A DNA stretch of 64,000 bases from Candidatus Sodalis endolongispinus (GTDB taxonomy: Bacteria > Pseudomonadota > Gammaproteobacteria > Enterobacterales > Enterobacteriaceae). This document shows, one piece after another, positions 28,532-38,957 of the stretch. Under the pieces are notes generated by a model. It ran no database searches. It was not told the origin of the DNA and was given only the letters and a program-made list of their open reading frames with translations. The stretch covers positions 806,001 to 870,000 of the forward strand of contig NZ_JAFJYC010000001.1 in the NCBI RefSeq assembly GCF_018777395.1, read 5' to 3'. Each line of letters starts with the position of its first letter. The stretch's first letter is position 1. Position numbers and translations under genes: made by a program.

Positions 28532-28853
28532 ACGCGTGCGATTTGCCAGGACGTGACAGAGAAGCGCACCGACGACCTTTGCTGTACTCCCTCTTGCGAG
28601 GAGGTAAGTTGCCGATGCGCTTTTCTGCTGAAAAAAAAGCCCCATTTCACGGGGCGTACGGCGTTTATCCTTTCCGGCGCTTATCTCCGGCACTCATGAG
28701 AGGCTCATGGCGTTAGCTCTGTAAAGAATGAGTGATTATAGGATTAGTCCGAGTTTGTTTACAGTGATAATTATCACATTACCGTTGATAACCGGCGGCG
28801 GCCGTGAAACGCGTGACCGCCCGGCCGGCCGCTCCCCGGCCTTGCTCGCGCGG
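28532..28853. other. Region between the small ORF and cbl
   Basis: About 320 bases that contain the minus-strand terminator at 28631-28655. No coding frame is recognised. A short RNA ending at that terminator is possible but no promoter could be fixed. Confidence 0.4.
28631..28655 (-). terminator. Rho-independent terminator (minus strand)
   Basis: On the minus strand GCCCC GTGAAAT GGGGC is followed by eight T. It lies about 200 bases after the cbl stop and could end that transcript or an unannotated short RNA lying between. Confidence 0.75.
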
Positions 28854-29798
28854 TTAAATTTGATAGTCGAGGGCGGCGGCGGCGAATACCGCTTCTTCAA
28901 TTTCCGTTAGCGACAGTTGCGGGTTGCACAGCTGAATAAAACGCCAGGCATACTTACGCTGCAGTTGGCCGCGTTTTACCCCGAGCCACACGGTATTGGC
29001 CTCAAACAAATGCTCCGCGCTCAGACTCACCAGGCCGGCGTCTCTTTCACGGTTATAGGACATGTCCTCCAGCAGCCCAACCCCGAGCCCCAGCTCGACG
29101 TAAGTTTTGATAACATCTGAATCCTGGGCGCTTATCACTACCTCCGGGTGAAGCCCTGCCGCCTGGAAAGCTACATCCAGCCGCGAACGGCCGGTGATGC
29201 CGTGGCGGTAGGTAATAAGCGGATAGCGGCTCAAGGTTTCAAGCGTAAGCTCAGGAGCTCGGGTCAACTCATGCTCTTGTGGGACCACTACCGCGTGGTG
29301 CCAGTATTAATAAGGAAAGGCCGCCAGTTGCTCTTCGGTCATCAATTTCTCGCTGGCGATACCGACGTCGGCATCGCCGGATTGCAGCATGGCGACGATT
29401 TCCTCGGGGCTACCCTGATTGAGCACTAAGCGCACCCGCGGATACAATTCGCGAAATTGCTTGATAACGCCCGGCAAGCTGTAACGCGCCTGAGTATGCG
29501 TGGTGACGATAGAGAGTTCGCCGGAATCCTTGTTGGCAAACACATCGGCAATCCGGCGGATATTATTGGCTTCATTAAGAATACGCTCGGCAACCGACAG
29601 CAGCGTCTTGCCCGGCTCCGTCATGCCAATCAGACGTTTGCCGCGGCGGATGAAGATTTCCACTCCCAGTTCATCCTCGAGTTCGCGGATATGACGGCTG
29701 ACGCCCGATTGCGAAGTGAAAAGCATGCTCGCAACATCGGTCAGATTATAGTTGCAGCGGGCTGACTCGCGGATAATACGCAGTTGCTGAAAGTTCAC
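28854..29798 (-). pseudogene. cbl: LysR-type regulator Cbl, one nonsense mutation
   Basis: Cbl is a CysB-like activator of sulfonate and taurine utilisation genes (ssu, tau). The 315-codon frame matches E. coli Cbl: helix-turn-helix MNFQQLRIIRESARCNYNLT and SQSGVSRHIRELEDELGVE, TEPGKTLLSVAERILNEA, HTQARYSLPGVIKQFRELYP, and RHGITGRSRLDVAF, QDSDVIKTYVELGLG and TVWLGVKRGQLQRKYAWRF. A TAA after AAFPY (29307-29309) is the only interruption, and the same frame resumes with YWHHAVVVPQEHELT. The N-terminal half could still fold as a DNA-binding fragment. Confidence 0.92.
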
Positions 29799-30197
29799 GC
29801 CTGTTCACTCCTTTTTCCTGATAGGTATACAGTTTTACAAGCGTTACATATAATCAACAAATAAAAAAGCGGTAAGTTATACATTTTAATGATAAGCAAA
29901 AAATGGCTTTAGCCATGCAATGACTGCATAACCGGCGGATCTGCGCTCAGCGTAACCACAGGGGGAGGAAAGGGATTCGCCTGGCCAGGCTCTCGAAGCA
30001 GACGACGTCAGGCGGTTAGCGGCGTTGCGGCGCGCAACGCCACGCCATCGGTGAACGGAGGCGCTGCAATCCGGTGACGATAACTTACCCCCTCCGGCGC
30101 GAGAGATAATGGCTGCACCGACGACCACAGGAATGGCGGCAGCGCTGACGGCGCGCGTTGCCGGCGCCGGGCGAGAGATCGGCGCCGGCCAGGGATA
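29799..30197. other. 400-base region upstream of cbl
   Basis: The segment 29800-29890 is A+T-rich and carries the cbl promoter. The remainder up to the binding-protein pseudogene is G+C-rich, with no frame that matches a known family. Confidence 0.45.
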
Positions 30198-31202
30198 TCA
30201 CTGCCCCTGCGGTAAATAAGCGTTGGTGTAATACGCATCGACCGGCAGTGTGGTCTTCACAATGCCAAGCGAGGTCACCGCGTCCAGCACATCACGCCAG
30301 GCCACATCGTTTTGCTTTAGTTGCTCGTCGCCGGGCGCGCCCAGCACCTGCATGGTGTCATGCCATTGCTGCTTAACGAAATTCTCGTCATAGGATTTGC
30401 TGTATTTGGCGGCAAAAGCGGCGGTGGCTTCCTCAGGATGCTCGATGGCATAGCGCAGACTTCGCGCCGTTGCGCGCATGAACGCCTTGGCCAACTGCGG
30501 ATTCTTTTCCAGCCAGCGTTGATTACCGGCGAACATGAAAATCGGCGTATCGGGCACGCCGTGACGGGTGGTAGGCATAAATTCCGGCGTCTGCTTGCCG
30601 GCCACCGCAATTTCCGTCCCTTCGGCATTGGCAACCCCGGTGGTAGCATCCACGCGTTTTTGCAGCAGCAAAGGAACGGTATTGTCGGCGGCGGCGACCA
30701 TTTGGATATCGTCCAACGTCATACCGGCGCTCTTTAACATCAACGACAGCTGCGCTTTCGTCCAGGTGTCGTTATAAATACCAATGCGCTTGCCTTTAAG
30801 TTGTGCAAGCGTGACCGGCTGACCCGCCGGGGTGAAAATGCCCCAATTATTGCCGGTGCCGTAGCGACCGATCGAAATCACCGGCGCGCCCTGTTCTTTG
30901 GCAAATATAATGTCCATGACGGTGGTGAAGGCGACATCCGCCCGGCCGGTACCGAGGAATTTCATGGTATCGGCTACGGTCGGCGGCGCCACCAAGTTGA
31001 GATCAATACCCTCCTCCCGATAGAACCCCTTGCTGATACCCAAGGTCCAGGGGATCCAGAAGCCATCCGCCACCGGCCATTCCTAGACAAAAGTGACCTT
31101 TACGGGCGCCGGGGCGGCAAATGCCGGCGCGCAAAACGATCCCAACCCTACTGCTGCTGCGACGGCAAGGGCCGCCACTTTCGACAGCCAACAGTTCGAC
31201 AT
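30198..31202 (-). pseudogene. ABC transporter substrate-binding protein (NMT1/SsuA-like), one amber mutation
   Basis: A 335-codon frame starting at ATG 31202 with a signal peptide (VAALAVAAAVGLGSFCAPAFA) and then PAPVKVTFV. A TAG at about 31085 follows, and the same frame continues with EWPVADGFWIPWTLGISKGFY. The rest is a complete periplasmic binding protein of the nitrate/sulfonate/pyrimidine-precursor class (FLGTGRADVAFTTVMDI, RIGIYNDTWTKAQLSLMLK, PIFMFAGNQRWLEKNP, AYYTNAYLP). Without translation past the amber there would be no export signal. The expected permease and ATPase genes are not adjacent. The substrate is unknown. Confidence 0.88.
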
Positions 31203-31308
31203 AGCCTGTTATCCTTGTTTGCAACGGGAACATAACGCGCCCGGCAACCGGGCACGCGGCTTCACCTACCGACGGGCGACGCCCGCTGGCATGGGCTGAT
31301 GCGGGCGC

Positions 31309-31919
31309 CTACGGCTGGCTACCGGTGGCGTCATAAGCCGGTAGCGCCTGACGAAAAAGCGTGAGCCAGTTGACCAGCTTTGGGTAATGTTGGCGCCAGG
31401 CGCCGTCAAAGCGCAGATCCAGTTAACCCAGCGCGGCGGCCAGCACAATTTCCCCTACATGCAAAGATTCGGCCACCGGGGGAAGCGTATAATGGCTTTC
31501 GGCGTAGTTGAGCGCGCGCGCCATTTTATCCTGCTGGCGCGCCACCCATCCCGGGGAACGTTCGTCCGCCGGGCGGTAACGATCTTCATACACCACCAAC
31601 AGCGCCGCATCCATCAAACCATCCGCCAACGCCTGCTGGCGTAGCACCCCCAGCGGTCATCGCCCTTGGGGATCAGCACGCCGCCACCGGCTTTGGCATC
31701 CAGAAATTCAATAATCACCCGCGAATCAAACAGGCTCTGCCCCTCCGGCGTGATAAGCGTCGGGATCTTGCCTAGCGGATTCTGCTGTAACAGGCTGTCG
31801 AGGGGATTATTGACGTCCGCCGGCTCGATGGTCAGTTGATCGGCAAGGCCGGTTGCCGCCGCCGCCAAAGCGACTTTCCAACCAAAAGGCGAGGCCGGTG
31901 ACGTTCTCAATAAGTACAT
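31309..31919 (-). pseudogene. Glutathione S-transferase family protein, frameshift plus stop
   Basis: The N-terminal thioredoxin-fold domain is clear from ATG 31919: MYLLRTSPASPFGWKVALA, LQQNPLGKIPTLITPEG and SLFDSRVIIEFLDA (the S-R-V-I substitute for the usual SxxI GSH motif). At about 31645 the frame shifts. The helical domain continues (LADGLMDAALLVVYEDRYRP, ERSPGWVARQQDKM), then meets a TAA after VLAAALG near 31424. It resumes in frame to LTLFRQALPAYDATGSQP, ending at 31309. The overall length matches the roughly 200-residue YfcF/YibF-type GSTs. It has at least two lesions. Confidence 0.85.
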
Positions 31920-32331
31920 AGGGCATCCTGTCGGCAAAGAGGGGAACTTAAGCAGAATAAAGTATTGTTTAACCAAAAGACAATCACAAACCGACGCCGC
32001 AGAAAATCCTGCGGCGTGCAGGTGGCCGACTGCGCCGGCACGCAGTGCGGCGCTGGCCGGCACCGCCGGGAACACAACACCGCCTGCGGGTGGCAACGGC
32101 CTGAGACTTCAGCGCCACGCCGAAACGATTGGCACCGGCGGGAACACAACACCGCTTGCAGGCGGCAACGGCGGGGCCTGCGACGCCTGGCCGATTGGCG
32201 AGGTGGCAACATGGGGCGCCAAGCAAGCCGGCGTAAGGAAGAGGCGGTAGCGCTTGCGGAATCATCCTATTACCCTGTTCTCTCTCCTTACCGATAATAG
32301 GCGCCTTCCAGGATAGAAGGAGAGCAAAGAG
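31920..32331. other. Gene-free gap with G+C-rich repeats
   Basis: This holds the direct repeats at 32059-32172 and otherwise no recognisable gene. The last 60 bases carry the ribosome site and probable promoter of the small ORF at 32332. Confidence 0.45.
32059..32172. repeat. Two direct repeats of 42 bp
   Basis: GGCACCGCCGGGAACACAAC (start of the unit at 32059-32100) is repeated with a few changes at 32131-32172, 72 bases apart start to start. The sequence lies in the G+C-rich gap between the GST pseudogene and the 36-residue ORF. No coding role is seen. Confidence 0.75.
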
Positions 32332-32442
32332 ATGACGAATTTTATTCTCATAGCCGTCTTGCTCGGCTTTGCCGTATTTTCGCTGATTAAAGCAGTTAAA
32401 CAAATGCGCAAAAAAGCGCTTGTCAATCAGCGCCACCGCTAA
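32332..32442 (+). CDS. Small single-span membrane protein (36 aa), unknown
   Basis: ATG at 32332 lies behind AGAAGGAGAGCAAAGAG, a strong ribosome site. The product has an N-terminal hydrophobic helix (NFILIAVLLGFAVFSLI) followed by a basic tail (KAVKQMRKKALVNQRHR), predicting an N-out, C-in inner-membrane peptide. I do not recognise a named family. The clear signal, topology and stop support a real gene. It is transcribed toward the porin terminator. Confidence 0.55.
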   Translation: MTNFILIAVLLGFAVFSLIKAVKQMRKKALVNQRHR

Positions 32443-32563
32443 CATCGTTAACTCCCCCCCATCACCTCCCCCAGCCTCGCGCGGCAATCCAGCACGTAGG
32501 GATCGCTCTACCGCTGGCATCTCCGCCCGTCTCGGGCGAGGGTTGCGGCGTGTCTTACAAAAC

Positions 32564-32596
32564 AACGGGGCGGACGGTCACACCGTACGCCCCGTT
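32564..32596 (-). terminator. Terminator downstream of the porin gene
   Basis: A 14-bp stem with one mismatch (AACGGGGCG-G-ACGG with CCGT-A-CGCCCCGTT) lies 36 bases after the porin stop. On the minus strand it is followed by GTTTTG, a weak U tract. Confidence 0.65.
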
Positions 32597-32631
32597 TCTT
32601 ACCAATCTGATACTCTACGTTAACTAACACA

Positions 32632-33753
32632 TCAGAACATGTACGTCATGCCCAACGCTAAGATATTGTCGGTAGAGATCTGCGTGTCACGGGTAAAGTC
32701 GTTTTTAGACAGCAGATTGATACGATAGTCGATGAAGGTCAGCATGTTCTTGTTGAAATTATAGCTGGCACCCACCTCGATGTATTTCTTGATGTTTTGG
32801 CTTTTGCCCTGATCGTCGCCGTCAATACGCGATTGCAGATAGCCGATCGAGGGGCGCAAGCCGAAATCAAGCGCATATTGCGCCACCAATTCAAGGTTGT
32901 GGGCCTTGTCCGCGAAGCCGTATTTCTGCCCCTCGGCGAGTTTGCCCGAGAAATCGCCATAAGGTGTCATGTTGCGGGTTTCGCTGTACAGCGCCGCCAG
33001 GTAGAGGTTATTGGCGTCATATTTCAGACCGAAAGAGTAAGCTTCAGCCCTTTTATTGTCATGACGGGCAAAGGTCGACATACGCTGCGCCAAGGTGCGA
33101 TTGCTGCTGGTATAAGCTGCACCGGCGGAAACGCCGTTCCCAAAATCATAGGTGGCGGACAGACCGTAGCCATCGCCATTCGCCTCATTTAAACCACGGC
33201 CGCCCTTCCCCTCGCCCTTAGCGTCGTTTTTGCCCTGGTACTGCAGCGCAAAGTTCAGGCCGCCAACCATCCCGAAGAAATTGGTATTGCGATAGGTGAA
33301 CACACCGTTAGCGCTTCCGGTCATAAAATTGTCGGTTACGGTGGTATCGCCGCCGAATTCAGGCATCATGCCGGTCCAGGCGCCGACGTCATACAGCACG
33401 CCGTAGTTACGGCCATAGTCAATACTGCCCGCATCGGCGAACTTGATTCCGGCGAAACCTAGGCGGGTAAAGTTGCTTCTCGCGCCTTCACCTTCGGCTT
33501 GGTTCAGCCTGACTTCTTGCTCCCAGGTACCGAAACCGGTGAATTCTTCGTTAAGCTGGGCTTCTCCCTTGAAGCCATAACGGATGAAGGAGCGATCGCC
33601 GTTTTTAGCATCATCACTGGACATATAGCGCATGCCGTTAAGTTTACCGAATAAATCCAGCTTATTGCCGTCTTTATTATAAACTTCGGCTGCCCCGGCG
33701 CTGCCGGCCATCACCATAGCCGAAACGAGTACATACAGATACTGTAGTTTCAT
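32632..33753 (-). CDS. ompC: OmpC/OmpF-type general porin
   Basis: A 373-residue trimeric outer-membrane porin. The signal peptide (residues 1-21, ending AGSAGA) is followed by the mature start AEVYNKDGNKLDLFGKLNG. The constriction loop 3 carries PEFGGD (usual sequence in enteric porins), and the protein ends in LALGMTYMF with the terminal phenylalanine needed for BAM. It lies beside rcsD-rcsB-rcsC, as E. coli ompC does, which supports the symbol, although OmpF-type cannot be excluded. Its frame is intact. The upstream A+T-rich region probably binds OmpR, but sites were not resolved. Confidence 0.9.
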   Translation of the reverse strand: MKLQYLYVLVSAMVMAGSAGAAEVYNKDGNKLDLFGKLNGMRYMSSDDAKNGDRSFIRYGFKGEAQLNEEFTGFGTWEQEVRLNQAEGEGARSNFTRLGFAGIKFADAGSIDYGRNYGVLYDVGAWTGMMPEFGGDTTVTDNFMTGSANGVFTYRNTNFFGMVGGLNFALQYQGKNDAKGEGKGGRGLNEANGDGYGLSATYDFGNGVSAGAAYTSSNRTLAQRMSTFARHDNKRAEAYSFGLKYDANNLYLAALYSETRNMTPYGDFSGKLAEGQKYGFADKAHNLELVAQYALDFGLRPSIGYLQSRIDGDDQGKSQNIKKYIEVGASYNFNKNMLTFIDYRINLLSKNDFTRDTQISTDNILALGMTYMF

Positions 33754-34476
33754 GTTGATACCCTCTATATTTATTATATTTTGCCACTAATAATTTGATA
33801 TCCGCAGAGGCCCAAATAAAATCGAGCATTCAACAGATCTTGATGTCACTGATAGATCGGATATTGAGCTTACGGCGGAATCATACTCGATGAATTTTGA
33901 CCTTTCAAGCCATTGCATGGCAACAAATAACCGACAGACATCATAATGATATAAACAAAAAACACTAAATGCATCATATTATCCAACTAATTGATGGCAC
34001 CAAACATAAACAAAAAGACTTTAAAAACATTGCATTATAAAACAATTCCTCACATGTACCTCGTCAAATATTGAATAAAAACCTCGACAACGAATATAAA
34101 AAAGGCCTTTCAATGACACCATTCATCAATTTTTTTTAACCAGAGTGTGAGAGAGATCGATAATAATACTGCGATTAACAACCACTTTTACTACGGAAAA
34201 TTAAATGAGGTAAAACCATATTTAAATTCAATAGTGAATAACATAATATATATACGCAGCATTCCTTATCTTTCATCCCGACACCTCTGTTTTCGGCACT
34301 TTGTTACATTTCCTTCTTCTTGGTTACCCTGTCGCCAGGCATTATCCTGCGCCGTGACGACGGGCGAAGACAACGCGCCTTGTCTCTTTGCTGTCCATCG
34401 TTTACCGGCGCATGGCGTGTTACACTATGCGCCCTGTGCACACGGAGCAGGCGGCCGACCGGGGCGAGGTAACCCA
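33754..34476. other. A+T-rich regulatory region upstream of the porin
   Basis: More than 700 bases, strongly A+T-rich from 33760 to 34270. In E. coli the micF antisense RNA lies divergently here. I could not find its conserved 5' end or a matching terminator, so no micF is called. A plus-strand open frame running into the DUF4186 gene from 34147 looks like chance. Confidence 0.5.
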
Positions 34477-34857
34477 ATGACGCAAAATGCAAGGGATAAA
34501 GAGCTAATATGGCAACGCCTGCAACAATCGGCCTTTCGGCGCCGTTTCTCTCTTGACCCGCGCGATAGCGAGTATCTGCACGCCAAAGGCATGTCGGTCA
34601 TCTTGAACCACGCGCGGGATTTCATCACCCGCCGGTTGGCACCGGCGTTCCCGGCCAAAGAGAAGGGGAAACAAACGCCGTGGCGGGGCCATCCGGTGTT
34701 TGTCGCCCAGCATGCAACCGCCACCTGTTGCCGCGGCTGTTTGGAGAAGTGGTACGGCATACCGCGTGGCGTGGCGCTTAGCGAAGCGGAACAGGCGTTT
34801 ATTTTGTCGATGATTGCCCTGTGGCTGGAACGTCGCGGCAGCGGTGGACAAACGTAA
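34477..34857 (+). CDS. DUF4186 family protein
   Basis: A 126-residue protein of unknown function matching the DUF4186 family: LWQRLQQSAFRRRFSLD-type start, SEYLHAKGMSVILNHARDF, and the strongly conserved PWRGHPVFVAQHATATCCRG followed by CLEKWYGIPRG. The H-P-V-F..QHATATCCR..C cluster of histidine and cysteines suggests metal binding, which is an inference. The ATG at 34477 is chosen because it starts the conserved domain and has GAGGT upstream. An in-frame extension to 34147 is non-conserved. The frame is intact. Confidence 0.8.
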   Translation: MTQNARDKELIWQRLQQSAFRRRFSLDPRDSEYLHAKGMSVILNHARDFITRRLAPAFPAKEKGKQTPWRGHPVFVAQHATATCCRGCLEKWYGIPRGVALSEAEQAFILSMIALWLERRGSGGQT

Positions 34858-35093
34858 GCCGACGCCCAACTGCCAGCGTCAGTTTGTGTTCCGCTGTTCG
34901 CCGCGGGATGGCGCCAGGTCGGCGACCTTATATCTGGTGAAAAAAGGCACCCGGCGCATATGGCAGCGCCGTCGATTGCTCGTCAGGTTGAACAGAAAAA
35001 TCGAGTCACCCAGGCGCGTACGCTAGCACTGGAATGATAACGGCCCTTTCCGGCCGCGTTTTACACCAGGACTTATGCTCGCGGCCCATTATA

Positions 35094-36239
35094 ATGACCA
35101 TTGCCCAGCCTTCCATTTTGCGTGCCGCTCATCCGGTGCGTGTCGCCACCAGCGTGGTGTTTTTTATCGCCGGCTTTGCGATGTCCGCCTGGGCGCCGCT
35201 GGTCCCCTTCGCCAAGGCGCGGCTGGCGATTAACGATGCATCCCTCGGTCTGCTGATGCTGTGTCTGGGCATCGGTTCGCTGCTGGCGATACCGCTGGCG
35301 GCGCCCTGGTCACACCGGCTAGGCTGCAAACGGCCCATCATCGCCGCGGCCTGCGTGCTGGGGTCGACATTGCCGCTGCTGGCATGGCTTGAGAGTATGC
35401 CGCTGTTGGCCATGACGCTGCTGCTGTTCGGCGCGGGGCTGGGGACACTGGATATCACGATGAATATTCAGGCGATGGCGGTGGAAAAAGCCAGCGGCCG
35501 CGCCATGATGTCCGGCTTTCACGGATTTTTCAGCCTGGGTGGCATTGCCGGCGCTGGTCTGGTCAGCGCGCTGCTGGCCTGTGCGCTGTCGCCCCTTGCG
35601 AGCGTGCTGGTGATCGTGGCGGTGCTATTCGCGCTACTGGCGCTGGCCGCCGGTCAGCTTCTGACCCTAACGGGCGAGGATCCGAGCGCGCCGCTGTTCG
35701 TCCGTCCCCACGGGCGGGTATTGGCCGTCGGTTTGCTGTGTTTCATTCTGTTTTTAACCGAAGGCGCGATGCTGGATTGGAGCGCACTGTTTCTTACCCA
35801 TGAATGGGGTATGAGCAGTGCGTCCGGCGGCTTGGGTTACGCTTTGTTCTGCATCAGCATGACCCTCGGCCGGCTGTGTGGCGATAGGCTCATCAATTAT
35901 ATTGGCCGCTTTCGCATGCTGCTCGGCGGCAGCCTGTGCGCTGGGGCGGGTTTGTTGCTGGCCATCGACGTGCCGGCGGTGACGTTGTTCAGCTTTTTAT
36001 TGCTGGGCTTCGGCGCCGCCAATCTGGTGCCGTTGCTGTTAAGCGTCGTGAGCGACCAGCGGGATATGCCGCCACATCTGGCGCTGGCGGCTATTTCCGG
36101 CGTGGGCTATTCCGGTATCCTTACCGGCCCGGCACTGATAGGCTTCATCGCCCATTTGACCAGCCTGTATGTCGCTTTTTGCTGTGTAGCAGTATTATTA
36201 CTGGTGGTCAGCGCCTGCGCGCGCCTCGTGACCCATTAA
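35094..36239 (+). CDS. MFS transporter, YbjJ-like
   Basis: A 12-helix major facilitator of about 381 residues similar to E. coli YbjJ and FucP-like carriers. It has VATSVVFFIAGFAMSAWAP, the motif-A-like loop SHRLGCKRPI, LDITMNIQAMAVEKASGR, MMSGFHGFFSLGGIAGAG (the HGF.SLG signature) and GYSGILTGPALIGFIAHL. The ATG at 35094 (MTIAQPSILRAAHPVRV) fits the usual short N-terminus. The frame opens at 35034, but the extra residues are not conserved. No strong ribosome site precedes either. The substrate is unknown. It lies directly before the rcsD remnant on the same strand. Confidence 0.85.
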   Translation: MTIAQPSILRAAHPVRVATSVVFFIAGFAMSAWAPLVPFAKARLAINDASLGLLMLCLGIGSLLAIPLAAPWSHRLGCKRPIIAAACVLGSTLPLLAWLESMPLLAMTLLLFGAGLGTLDITMNIQAMAVEKASGRAMMSGFHGFFSLGGIAGAGLVSALLACALSPLASVLVIVAVLFALLALAAGQLLTLTGEDPSAPLFVRPHGRVLAVGLLCFILFLTEGAMLDWSALFLTHEWGMSSASGGLGYALFCISMTLGRLCGDRLINYIGRFRMLLGGSLCAGAGLLLAIDVPAVTLFSFLLLGFGAANLVPLLLSVVSDQRDMPPHLALAAISGVGYSGILTGPALIGFIAHLTSLYVAFCCVAVLLLVVSACARLVTH

Positions 36240-36261
36240 AGGACAATAACAGCCGGGCCCG

Positions 36262-38949
36262 TTATGCAAATCAAAAAATCGCGTTAACCTCTACCGCGCT
36301 GCTGCGCGGTTTTCTGGTGTTTATCTTGTTGCTGCTACTGTCGCTGTGGGTGCTGGGTTTTCAGTACCTACGTCGTGGAAAAGCAACATAGTTTGAGCAC
36401 CATTGCCGGCTCTATGCAAAAACGCATCGACAAATATCGCGTCGCCGCCTATCAGCTTTATGACGCTTCCGGCAAAAACGACGCCCTGTCGCTGCAGCCA
36501 AACGGCGCCCAGGAAGTGCGGCTGCGGCCGGACGTCTATTTTATCGACAAGCCACATAAAAAACCGACGCGATGATTTTCGGCAGTCATGAAAGCGCGAC
36601 CTATTCCCGCGCGCTGGCGATGTCGCGCTATCTTGATGTGCTGTGGGGGGCGGAGAATAACAACTTCACGTTGTATTACCTTAACGGCAGCGATAACAGC
36701 CTGACGCTCATCTCTACGCAGCCGCTGCGCGAGACGAATCCCCGCTTTCGCGACAGCTATATCAGTCTACTGGTGGATTCACGCCGCAACGAAATGCTGC
36801 AACAGGCCAATATCCTGGATGAACGAGAGAGTTTCTCTCCCCTACGCAAATATCGGTTTCTTAACGACTATTATTTTACTCAGCGCATGATTTTCAATCA
36901 GCCAGGCCACTTGGCGACCATTATTGCCTTTGATTTACCGATAAACGATATTATTCCGCTTAATATGGCGCGCGCCAATTTCGTTCTCAACAGCGCCGCC
37001 GAGCTTAACACCGCAGACGGCAGCGTGGACGATGACGATCTGGACGGCGCCCAGACGCCGCGCGTCTACAGCCGGATGAACGGCGCCATGCTTGAAATTA
37101 CCGCGCCGTTATCCAATGCACCGCTGTCGATGACCTACCGGGTATCGCTTATCAGCCTGGCGCTGGACCTGCTGCATAATAATCTGTGGCTGGTGCTCAT
37201 CGATCTATTACTGATTGCCTTCTCCCTGCTCGGCATATATCTGGTACGCAAAAACTCGCCGCGCCCCAATATTGATATGGTGCAACAGCTTAAATCCCAC
37301 CAAACGCTGGGTCAGGAAGTGATCGCCAATCTGCCGCTGGGCCTGCTGATTTATAATTTCAGCGACAATACCATGGTGTCGAGTAATAAAATCGCCGATC
37401 ACCTGCTGCCGCATCTGAGCTTGCAAAAAATCGCCAATTTGGCCGAGGGACATCAAGGCGTCATCCAGGCGACGGTAAACAATGAAGTGTATGAAATCCG
37501 GATGTTCAAAAGTCAGCTCTCGCCGCAGACCTGGCTATTCCAATTGCTGGACCAGGACAAAGAGGTGTTGGTCAATAAAAAACTGCAGCAGGCCCAGCGG
37601 GAATTGGATAAGAATCACGAAGCGCAATACTCAACAATATCAAACAGGAGTTGAACGCGCCGCTGGCGGCAATCGGGCAATTGGTGGATCGCATCACCGC
37701 CGAGAGCGAGGACCAGCAGGCGACGTTATTAGCGCAGTTGCGCCAGGAATCTTCGCGGCTGATGGGGCTGACGGACAACTTGCAGCTGCTTACCCGCCTG
37801 GAACTGCAAGAGTGGCAACCGGCCAGCGCGCCTTTCAACCTGCATCAGTTGTGCGATGAGGTGCTGCGGGACCGGTTATCGCTTTTGAGTCAAAAGGGAC
37901 TGGGGCTGTTTCATCATTACCTGCTGCCATTCGAGCGCTGCTATACCGGCGACGCACAGGCGGTCAGCAAAGTGATTGCGCTGATCCTTGATTACGCCAT
38001 CACCACCACGCATTTCGGTAAAATTACCTTGCGGGTGAGCAATGATGACGCCGGCGGCGCGGTAATCTTTTCGCTCAGCGATACCGGCATCGGAGAGCAG
38101 GAGATGGCCAACCTCAGCCAGCCGTTTGTCAGCGCGGCGCAGCAGGACCGCTACCAGCGCGGTTCGGGACTGACCTGGTTTTTGTGCGACAAGCTCTGCC
38201 GCCATATGGGCGGGCGACTGGCGATACAAAGCCGGGTGGATATCGGCACGCGGTATAGCCTTAGCCTACCGCTGGCCCCGCTTGACGGCGAAGACGGCGA
38301 GGAAGCCGAGAAACTGTTGCAAGATACATTAGTCTTGCTGGATATTCGCAACGAAGAAATACGCACCCTTGTCAGCGTCATGCTGGAACAATGGGGTGCC
38401 GAGTGTGTCTACGTCGATGAGCACCACCTCGGCCAGGAGCATGATTTGCTGATGACTGACGACCCGGCGCGCATGGAGGATTATGCCCTACTGCTGGACG
38501 GAGACACCCAGTGTATCATGGCGCTGACCACCCGGCGTATGCAGGTGAATTACAATTTCAGCGCGCCAATGCTTGAGGCGATTTTGCAGCTGATCGAGCA
38601 GCGGCTGGCTGAGCCGGAAGACGAGCGGGATCAGGCGACCGGCGAGCCAATAAGCGCCGGTGGTTACCAAAACCGGTTACAGGACAGTGACTATTATACC
38701 CTGTTCGTTGAGACAGTACCCGATGACGTAAAGAGGTTGTATACTGAAGCAGAAAGCGGCGACCTGGACGCGCTGGCGCAGACCGCGCATCGTCTGAAAG
38801 GGGTGTTTGCGATGCTCGGACTGGAGCCGGGTAAACGTGCCTGCGAATCCCTTGAGTTGTATATTAAACAACAAGATGTATCAAAGATGGGATCGGAGAT
38901 CCACCAAATTGATGTTTTTGTCACTAAAATGCTGCAGCATGCAATGTAG
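36262..38949 (+). pseudogene. rcsD: Phosphotransfer protein RcsD, multiple frameshifts
   Basis: RcsD passes phosphate from RcsC to RcsB through a C-terminal HPt domain. Pieces in different frames follow E. coli RcsD in order. They are the first membrane helix (LLRGFLVFILLLLLSLWVLGF, about 36290-36365), periplasmic VEKQHSLSTIAGSMQKRID (36375-36572), and FGSHESATYSRALAMSRYLD to VLVNKKLQQAQRELDKN (36572-37640). The last piece runs from about 37640 to 38949 with the degenerate kinase domain and HPt motif AQTAHRLKGVFAMLG. Shifts are needed near 36280, 36370, 36570 and 37635. The last piece alone is open for over 400 codons and ends nine bases before rcsB. Confidence 0.9.
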
Positions 38950-38957
38950 CCTTAACT

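Noticed and set aside
32797..33192. Plus-strand frame opposite the porin gene
   Set aside because: It is a shadow of the intact porin. No start signal or family similarity was seen.
33754..34146. micF antisense RNA upstream of the porin
   Set aside because: The position is right, but the conserved 5' sequence and a terminator were not found.
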